Assembly (NCBI GenBank): GCA_015228895.1
Contig: JADGCR010000014.1
Location: 1-21,141, forward strand
Reading direction: 5' to 3'
DNA length: 21,141 bases
Origin: Magnetococcales bacterium
GTDB lineage: Bacteria; Pseudomonadota; Magnetococcia; Magnetococcales; Magnetaquicoccaceae
Shown here: positions 15,821 through 21,141 of the stretch, in pieces
How positions within the stretch are numbered: position 1 is the stretch's first letter
Layout of the letters: each line of letters begins with the position of its first letter
Position numbers and translations under genes: made by a program
Notes under the pieces: generated by a model
Database searches by the model: none
Seen by the model: only the letters and a program-made list of their open reading frames with translations
What the model was told of the DNA's origin: nothing

Positions 15821-18800
15821 TCACCCCCCATCCAGACTCCGGAGATATGTGGCCAGTTCAGAGGCCGCGTTTTCAAAGTCGTATTGACTGATGCGTCTCC
15901 TCAACGGTTCCAGGGCGGTTCTGGCGTCCCCGGCGGTCAGCTCCGCCAGAATGCCGTCCAGAAACTCTTCCGCCTCCAGATTATACTCCAGCAACAAACC
16001 ATGCAATGCCTGCAACCGGGGCAGAAGATCCGGCGACGCGTCCCGTGTCTCCCTGGTCGTGGCGCCGGCCCCGTTCTTTTGCAAGGCCACCTGGATCACC
16101 GCCACGGTGCGCTCCAGCTCCCTGGCCACCTCCGCCAGCATTTGATCCCTGTGCCCGCCGGGCTGCCGTTTCAATTCCGCTTCCAACTGCGCCGCCAAAA
16201 CATGCAACGCCCCCGCCCCGATGGTGGCCGCGACCCCTTTGAGGGTATGGGCCAAACGAAGACTCTCCTCCTGCCGCCCCGCGTGCAGGGCCTGATGGAT
16301 CTCCTGCATGACATCCCGCTGATTGTCGATAAATTTATTCAACAATTTCAGATAGGAGCGCACCCGGCCTCCCGCACGCAGCAGGGCGCTGGCGGTGTCG
16401 ATTCCCGGCAAATCCGGCAACCGTTCCTCCTCTTCCGCCGCGACGGCCTGCGGGTCGGCATGCTCCACCGCGCCCCCCAGCCCCTCCCGTGGTCGCACCC
16501 ACCTGGCCAACACCTCAAACATCTCCCTGGGCACAATCGGCTTGCCCACATGGTCGTTCATTCCCGCCGCCAGACACTGCTCCCGATCGCTGGCCATGGC
16601 GTTGGCGGTCATGGCGATCACCGGCAACCCCTCCAGGGCCACGTTTCGCCGGATCGCCCGGGTCGCGGTGAAGCCGTCCATCACCGGCATTTGCAAATCC
16701 ATGAACACCGCATCGAAACAGGCGCCACCGGCCTTTTCCACCCCGATCGCGCCGTTGTTGGCCACCGTCACCACCATGCCCGCCATTTCCAGCAGTTCCG
16801 TCGCCACCTGTTGGTTGATTTCGTTGTCCTCCACCAGCAGCACCCTGGCACCCCGGATCCCGGCCACCCTCTCCAGCCCCAGATCCCCAACCGCACTCCT
16901 GTCAACCACCTGCGTCCCCCCGCACCCCTGGGCGGTCAGGGTGGCATCCAGCAGGGTGGATGCCGTGACCGGCTTGATCAGAATTCCATCCACCTTCAGA
17001 CCCTGCAACTGCTCCAGCATCACATCCTGGTCATAGGCGGTCACCATCACCACCTTGGGAAGGAGGCTCAATCCATCGGCCTGTATCCGGCGGCAAACCT
17101 CCAGACCATTCAGATCCGGCATCTGCCAATCCAAAAAGAGCTGCTGGAAGGGAGCCCCCTCCCGATCCCGCCGGAGGATCCTTTCCAGAGCCTCCCGGCC
17201 TCCCCTGGCCACTTCCACCCGCAAAAAGAGTTGGGAGGCCAACTGCTGCATGATCTCCAAGGCGACCGGACTGTCATCCACCACCAAGACCGACAGACCA
17301 CGCACATCCGCCTCCACCGCCGGTTTGGGGGCCTCGGTGCGCGCCAACCCGAACCGCGCGGTGAAAATGAAGGAACTCCCCTGGCCGGGATGGCTCTCCA
17401 CCCGGATCCGCCCCCCCATCATCTCCACAAACCGCTTGCTGATGGCCAGGCCCAAGCCGGTGCCACCATACTTGCGGGTGGTGGTGGAGTCCGCCTGACT
17501 GAAGGATTGAAACAACCGGCCCATCTGTTCCCCGCTCATGCCGATGCCGCTGTCGATGACGGAAAAACGCAGCGTCGCCTCCTCCCCCTGCAGCGCCTCC
17601 AGACTCACCCGCACGATGATCTCCCCGGTTTCGGTGAACTTGACCGCGTTGTTGGCCAGGTTGGTGAGAATCTGCCCCAGACGCAACGGATCCCCCATCA
17701 AGCCGTCAGGCACCCCCGCATCGGTCGCCATGAGCAGTTCCAGCTTTTTTTCGCGGGATTTCACCAGGATCAGGTTGGCCAGATTGTCCAGGACATCGCT
17801 CAGCTTGAAGAAAATCCGCTCCAGTTCGAGTTTGCCCGCCTCGATCTTGGAAAAATCCAGGATGTCGTTGATAATCCCCAGCAGGGCATTGGCGGCATAG
17901 TGGATCTTGGCGAGGTAATCCTGCTGTTTCCGGGTCAATTCGGTTTGCAGGGCCAGATGGCTCATGCCGATGATGGCGTTCATCGGAGTACGGATTTCGT
18001 GGCTCATGTTGGCCAGAAACGCGCTTTTGGACTGGTTGGCCCGCTCCGCCAGATCCCTGGCCATGACCTGCTCCCGATACAGGGAGGCCAGTCGGAGACG
18101 CATGCCCTCCATGGAGAGGGCCACCTGACCGATCTCATCCCCCCGCATCCCTGGAACCGGCGTGGTGAAATCACCCTCACCGATCTTGGCGCTGATCCAC
18201 CCCAACTGACGCAACGGGGCCACCACCATCCGGCGCAAGGCCAGCAGCATCACCAGGCTCATGGTCAGGGTGGCCAGCGCCCCCACCAGCAGGGTCCAGA
18301 ACAGCAGCTTGTCGGTCTCCCGGGACAACACATCCAAAGGTTCCACCACCACCACCACCAGTTCCGGTTCCAGCGCCTCCCCGGCCACCAGATAACGGGT
18401 GCCCGCCAGCTCCACCAACAGGGCATCACGACCACGACACCCCCGCTGGACGCACGTTTGCAACGCCTCCGGCAACAGACTGCCCCGCAACCCCTCGATG
18501 TGACTGAAATGCACCCGTCCCTGGCCATCGGCGATCAAGAAACCACCATCGCGACCCACATCCTGCCGGGTCAAATCCTGCAAGAAGGTGGGTCGCATGG
18601 TCACGGCCAAATACCCCGGCACCGCGGTTTTGCCCCCGCCTTGGCCCTCCGTCCCCTGCAGCGCGAGCCCCTTGCCCGCCATCACCACCCACTCCCCGTT
18701 GTCCGGGTTGGTGGCCATGACATGGTAGGTCCCGGCGCCCTTGCGGGACAGCTTTTTAAAAAACGCGCTGTTTTCCTCCTGTTCCGTCACATTGGGCAGT

Positions 18801-19225
18801 TCGAACCCGGTCACGCGGGTATCCTCGAAGCCATCCGGGAGCAGCAGACGCACCTCGTAATAATCGCCGACCGCCTGGATGAAGCCGGAAAAAAGCCGGA
18901 TGAGGGTGGGTTGCAGCAACGCGTAACGTTCCTGTTCATCCTGGACATACAGATATTTTTCCAGGATCTCCGAGCGGGCGAACACCTCCAGATGGGAATC
19001 GAGGGTTTCCAGGCGGGCGCGAATGCCGGTCTTGGCCTGGGACAACGCATTGCTCACCTCTCCCTGGGCCGCGTCGATGCGGGAGTTCCGCAGTTCGGTG
19101 TAGGCCAGATAGCCCAGGGTCGCCAGGGCCAGCAACAGCAGGGGCAGAATCATCAGGGCCAAACGGACCTGAAGATTCCCGCTCCCCGACAAACGCCATG
19201 CAGACCCGCTGAAACCGGCGCTCAC
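15821..19225 (-). CDS. Hybrid sensor histidine kinase: periplasmic sensor, HAMP, HisKA, HATPase, two receivers, HPt
   Basis: A membrane phosphorelay kinase of 1134 residues. TM1 is at about 23-43, a periplasmic domain of some 260 residues follows (Cache-like by pattern, not certain), then TM2 at 307-330 and HAMP at 331-382. HisKA has the phosphorylated H409 in [11 protein letters not shown]. The ATPase has its N box at 522-530 (NLANNAVKF), DSGIGM at 558-563 and GGTGLGL at 587-593. Receiver 1 has D699 ([11 protein letters not shown]) and receiver 2 has D843 ([11 protein letters not shown]). HPt has H993 (AHTLKG). A helical tail closes the protein. The frame stays open upstream inside the binding-protein gene, but the GTG at 19223-19225 overlaps that gene's stop (GTGA) and gives a sensible N-terminus. 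The next ATG would cut into TM1. Downstream lies the receiver gene. Confidence 0.92.
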   Translation of the reverse strand: MSAGFSGSAWRLSGSGNLQVRLALMILPLLLLALATLGYLAYTELRNSRIDAAQGEVSNALSQAKTGIRARLETLDSHLEVFARSEILEKYLYVQDEQERYALLQPTLIRLFSGFIQAVGDYYEVRLLLPDGFEDTRVTGFELPNVTEQEENSAFFKKLSRKGAGTYHVMATNPDNGEWVVMAGKGLALQGTEGQGGGKTAVPGYLAVTMRPTFLQDLTRQDVGRDGGFLIADGQGRVHFSHIEGLRGSLLPEALQTCVQRGCRGRDALLVELAGTRYLVAGEALEPELVVVVVEPLDVLSRETDKLLFWTLLVGALATLTMSLVMLLALRRMVVAPLRQLGWISAKIGEGDFTTPVPGMRGDEIGQVALSMEGMRLRLASLYREQVMARDLAERANQSKSAFLANMSHEIRTPMNAIIGMSHLALQTELTRKQQDYLAKIHYAANALLGIINDILDFSKIEAGKLELERIFFKLSDVLDNLANLILVKSREKKLELLMATDAGVPDGLMGDPLRLGQILTNLANNAVKFTETGEIIVRVSLEALQGEEATLRFSVIDSGIGMSGEQMGRLFQSFSQADSTTTRKYGGTGLGLAISKRFVEMMGGRIRVESHPGQGSSFIFTARFGLARTEAPKPAVEADVRGLSVLVVDDSPVALEIMQQLASQLFLRVEVARGGREALERILRRDREGAPFQQLFLDWQMPDLNGLEVCRRIQADGLSLLPKVVMVTAYDQDVMLEQLQGLKVDGILIKPVTASTLLDATLTAQGCGGTQVVDRSAVGDLGLERVAGIRGARVLLVEDNEINQQVATELLEMAGMVVTVANNGAIGVEKAGGACFDAVFMDLQMPVMDGFTATRAIRRNVALEGLPVIAMTANAMASDREQCLAAGMNDHVGKPIVPREMFEVLARWVRPREGLGGAVEHADPQAVAAEEEERLPDLPGIDTASALLRAGGRVRSYLKLLNKFIDNQRDVMQEIHQALHAGRQEESLRLAHTLKGVAATIGAGALHVLAAQLEAELKRQPGGHRDQMLAEVARELERTVAVIQVALQKNGAGATTRETRDASPDLLPRLQALHGLLLEYNLEAEEFLDGILAELTAGDARTALEPLRRRISQYDFENAASELATYLRSLDGG

Positions 19226-20292
19226 CGTGTCAACCGGGCCACGACATCGTTGATCTTGCGCTGGGTGCGGGAGGAGACGGGTCGGATGGTTTCCGAAAGA
19301 CGCGACACCTCCTCCGTGGGAAAAATCACCGGATCGGTGCGATACGCGATCGGGGCCAGACGCAGGGCCTCCTGATTGGGGGTGGCAAAGTGCAGGAATT
19401 GGGCGTTCTTTCCGGCCATGGCGGGCTCCTGCATGAAATCGATGAAAGCCAGGGCCAAATCCCGACGCGCGGCGTTCGTGCCCACCGCCATGAAGTCCAC
19501 CCACATGGCGCTCCCCTCCCTGGGATTGAGATAACGAATTTTGGGATGATACTCGTGCAGTTTCAGGGCGTCGCCGTTGTAGACCATGGCCATGGCCACC
19601 TCCCCGGTGACCAGCGGGGACTCTTTGCCGATGTCGAGGTAGGGATAACTTCGGACGTAGGGTTTCTGTCGCAGCAACAGGGCCTCGGCCTCGGCCAACG
19701 CCCCCGGCTCCTCCGAGTTGACGGAGTGGCCCAGAGCCTTCAGGGCGATGCCAAACAGCTCCCGATTGGTGGCAATGGCATTCAAACGCCCGCGCAACGC
19801 CTCCACGGGTCGGAAGAAATCCAGCCAGCCCGTGGGGGGATTGGGCACCAGATCCTCCCGATAGGCCAAACCGATGTTGCCCCACAGATAGGGGACCCCC
19901 AGCAACCGGCCGGAATGTTCCCCCTCCGCCAACCATCCGGGGTCGAGATGGGCCAGATGGGTCATTCTGCTTTTGTCCAGCGGGGTCAGCCACTTCTGCT
20001 GGCCATAAAAAGGCAGGGTGATCCCGTTGACGATCAGGACATCAAAGGCGTCGCTCCCCTTGCGCACCACCTGCTGATCCCGCTCCTGATCGCTGTCGAA
20101 AAACACCTGCCGCAGGGTCACTTTGGCGCGCTCTTCAAAGATTTTCACCACTTCCGGGTCCAGATAATCGGACCAGATGAGGATGACCAGTTCGTGCTTT
20201 TTCTCCTCCCCGGCACGACTCGTCCCCGCCGGGAGCAAAGAGGCCGCCAATACCCCCAAGCCACATGCCAGCAACTGCCGACGCTTGAACAT
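19222..20292 (-). CDS. PotD/NspS-like periplasmic polyamine-type binding protein
   Basis: The 356-residue product belongs to the spermidine/putrescine-binding family of extracellular solute-binding proteins. The signal sequence starts MFKRRQLLA, a twin-arginine-like pattern, and likely ends at SRA near residue 27. Ligand-site positions of PotD appear as W40 and Y43 (IWSDYLD), E178 ([15 protein letters not shown]), D241 and the pair W264/D266 (AMWVDFMAV); other positions differ (F302 for Tyr). No permease or ATPase gene is adjacent. The stop overlaps the kinase start, which suggests that the protein presents a ligand to the kinase, as NspS does to MbaA in Vibrio cholerae. Start: of the three in-frame candidates (20316 GTG, 20298 ATG, 20292 ATG) I chose the last, because AAGGAG sits 11 bases before it and only two before the middle one. 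Confidence 0.88.
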   Translation of the reverse strand: MFKRRQLLACGLGVLAASLLPAGTSRAGEEKKHELVILIWSDYLDPEVVKIFEERAKVTLRQVFFDSDQERDQQVVRKGSDAFDVLIVNGITLPFYGQQKWLTPLDKSRMTHLAHLDPGWLAEGEHSGRLLGVPYLWGNIGLAYREDLVPNPPTGWLDFFRPVEALRGRLNAIATNRELFGIALKALGHSVNSEEPGALAEAEALLLRQKPYVRSYPYLDIGKESPLVTGEVAMAMVYNGDALKLHEYHPKIRYLNPREGSAMWVDFMAVGTNAARRDLALAFIDFMQEPAMAGKNAQFLHFATPNQEALRLAPIAYRTDPVIFPTEEVSRLSETIRPVSSRTQRKINDVVARLTR

Positions 20293-20345
20293 CGCTTTCA
20301 TTTCTCCTTGCCGCACTCTTTGTCATCCCCGCTTCACTCTGACAC

Positions 20346-20374
20346 AGCATACCCCATCGACAATACCCTGACAA
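20346..20374 (-). promoter_or_regulatory. Probable promoter of the binding-protein/kinase/receiver operon
   Basis: On the minus strand TTGTCA (20369-20374, five of six) and TATGCT (20346-20351, four of six) are 17 bases apart. It predicts a leader of about 50 bases before the ATG at 20292. The 9-base direct repeats at 20355-20363 and 20375-20383 lie in the spacer and just upstream of the -35 box. Confidence 0.48.
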
Positions 20375-20383
20375 CATCGACAA
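20355..20383. repeat. Direct repeat CATCGACAA twice, 20 bases apart, flanking a -35 box
   Basis: CATCGACAA occurs at 20355-20363 and 20375-20383, with a third partial copy (TGACAA) at 20369-20374 that is the -35 box itself. The 20-base period is about two helical turns, as expected for binding of a regulator to one DNA face. No regulator gene is known from the window. Confidence 0.5.
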
Positions 20384-20471
20384 CCATTTTTGGTGTTGCG
20401 GGACGCGGCCAAATGGCCCATCCTGCTGATCCCCCGATCCTTAAACGAACAACACAATAAAGGAGACCGTC

Positions 20472-20933
20472 ATGTTGACCATCGGCCAAGGCATTCCAGA
20501 GTTGTCGGCCCCCGATCAAAACGGCCAGGTGCGCCCCTTGCGGGAACTGCTGGGCAAAAAGGGTGGCGTCGTCTATTTCTACCCCAAGGACAGCACCCCT
20601 GGATGCACACTGGAAGCCAACGATTTCCAGGCGCTGGGGGAGGCGTTCCAGACCCGGGAGCATGCCGTCATCGGCATTTCCAGGGATTCCGTCAAATCCC
20701 ACGCCAACTTCGCCGCCAAACAGGGACTGGGTTTCACCCTCCTGTCGGACCAGGACGGGGCGCTGTGCGAAGCCTTCGGGGTGTGGCAGGAGAAAACCAT
20801 GTGCGGCAAAACCAGCATGGGCATCGTGCGCACCACCTTCGTGGTGGATGGGACCGGGCGCGTCCGGCGGATCTATCCCAACGTCAAGACCAAGGGCCAC
20901 GCGGCTCAGGTGCTGGCGGACCTGAACCCGTAA
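20472..20933 (+). CDS. bcp: Bcp/PrxQ-type thioredoxin-dependent peroxiredoxin
   Basis: Reduces hydrogen peroxide and organic hydroperoxides in the cytoplasm. The 153-residue product carries the active-site segment VVYFYPKDSTPGCTLEA with peroxidatic C45, plus the conserved arginine R120 (GIVRTTFVVDGTGRV). The resolving cysteine that E. coli Bcp has five residues later (C50) is absent here (N50). C99 and C111 (LCEAFG and MCGKTSMG) are the only other cysteines. AAGGAG lies six bases before the ATG at 20472-20474. It is transcribed away from the binding-protein gene and leads directly into mutM, one base after its stop, so the two probably form an oxidative-damage operon. Confidence 0.95.
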   Translation: MLTIGQGIPELSAPDQNGQVRPLRELLGKKGGVVYFYPKDSTPGCTLEANDFQALGEAFQTREHAVIGISRDSVKSHANFAAKQGLGFTLLSDQDGALCEAFGVWQEKTMCGKTSMGIVRTTFVVDGTGRVRRIYPNVKTKGHAAQVLADLNP

Positions 20934-20934
20934 C

Positions 20935-21141
20935 ATGCCCGAACTGCCGGAGGTCGAAACCATCCGTCTGGGCATCGCGCCCCTGGTGGCGGGTCGCGTC
21001 ATTCGGGAGCTCCGGATCCACTGTCCCAGGCTGCGCTGGCCCATTCCCGCGGAGATCCTGCGTCAACAGACCGTTGGCCAGACCATTCGCGAGGTCGCGC
21101 GCCGGGGAAAATACCTGCTGCTGGCCTGCGGCACGGGTCAT
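20935..21141 (+). CDS. mutM: Formamidopyrimidine-DNA glycosylase (Fpg), N-terminal part (partial)
   Basis: Fpg removes oxidised purines such as 8-oxoguanine and nicks the abasic site. The first 69 codons are present; the rest, including the helix-two-turn-helix and zinc finger, lies beyond the window. The invariant start PELPEVET provides the catalytic Pro2 and Glu3, and the conserved lysine of the RRGKYLLL strand is at about residue 58. The ATG at 20935-20937 starts one base after the bcp stop, so its ribosome site must lie inside bcp (GCGGACC-like, weak). Pairing with a peroxiredoxin fits a shared role against oxidative stress. Confidence 0.95.
   Translation, partial: MPELPEVETIRLGIAPLVAGRVIRELRIHCPRLRWPIPAEILRQQTVGQTIREVARRGKYLLLACGTGH

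Noticed and set aside
15419..19375. Plus-strand open frame of 1318 codons opposite the kinase
   Set aside because: Composition is the mirror of the kinase codons (H, Q, P, R rich), and no fold or motif is seen; GC-rich third positions remove stops on the opposite strand.
19226..19993. N-terminal extension of the kinase frame into the binding-protein gene
   Set aside because: The extension is arginine- and glycine-rich shadow sequence; the GTG overlapping the upstream stop gives a normal membrane kinase start.

Overview
GC-rich bacterial chromosomal DNA carrying mainly conserved housekeeping genes. The trigger factor-clpP-clpX-lon order, the C5 haem pathway with hemA next to prfA, a large hybrid histidine kinase with HPt, and signal-peptide/lipoprotein signals all point to a Gram-negative member of the Pseudomonadota. 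A deep-branching lineage such as the Magnetococcia is my guess, from protein style only; no marker gene in the window fixes the taxonomy. No phage, IS element, CRISPR array or replication origin was seen.

Layout. (1) 1-4693, minus strand: lon (cut by the window start), clpX, clpP and tig, a protein-quality-control cluster transcribed tig to lon. (2) 4812-6314, minus strand: an ArsS-like radical SAM protein and an uncharacterised 180-residue protein lying in the same reading frame, separated only by a TGA and two codons. (3) 6465-10010, minus strand: a compact three-gene operon with overlapping ends. It encodes a membrane protein combining a zinc ribbon, two integrase-like helical domains, a K/E/L repeat and MORN motifs; a MazG-type nucleotide pyrophosphohydrolase; and a 12-repeat Sel1 lipoprotein. 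(4) 10260-10631, plus strand: a small secreted protein with eight cysteines, convergent with the next block; a strong hairpin terminator lies between. (5) 10707-14873, minus strand: hemA, prfA, an exported protein of unknown function, and hemL. (6) 15104-15269, plus strand: tRNA-Pro(TGG) and tRNA-Arg(TCT). (7) 15317-20292, minus strand: a PotD-type periplasmic binding protein, a hybrid sensor kinase starting at an overlapping GTGA, and a single-domain response regulator. (8) 20472-21141, plus strand: a Bcp-type peroxiredoxin and mutM (cut by the window end).

The best candidates for undescribed biology are the orphan polyamine-type binding protein fused by operon structure to a hybrid kinase and receiver (block 7), the MORN/MazG/Sel1 operon (block 3), and the in-frame ArsS/180-residue pair with a TGA at the junction (block 2). 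The remaining genes look ordinary. No gene-free stretch exceeds 300 bases; the longest are 10011-10259 (divergent promoter region) and 14874-15103 (hemA/tRNA promoter region).
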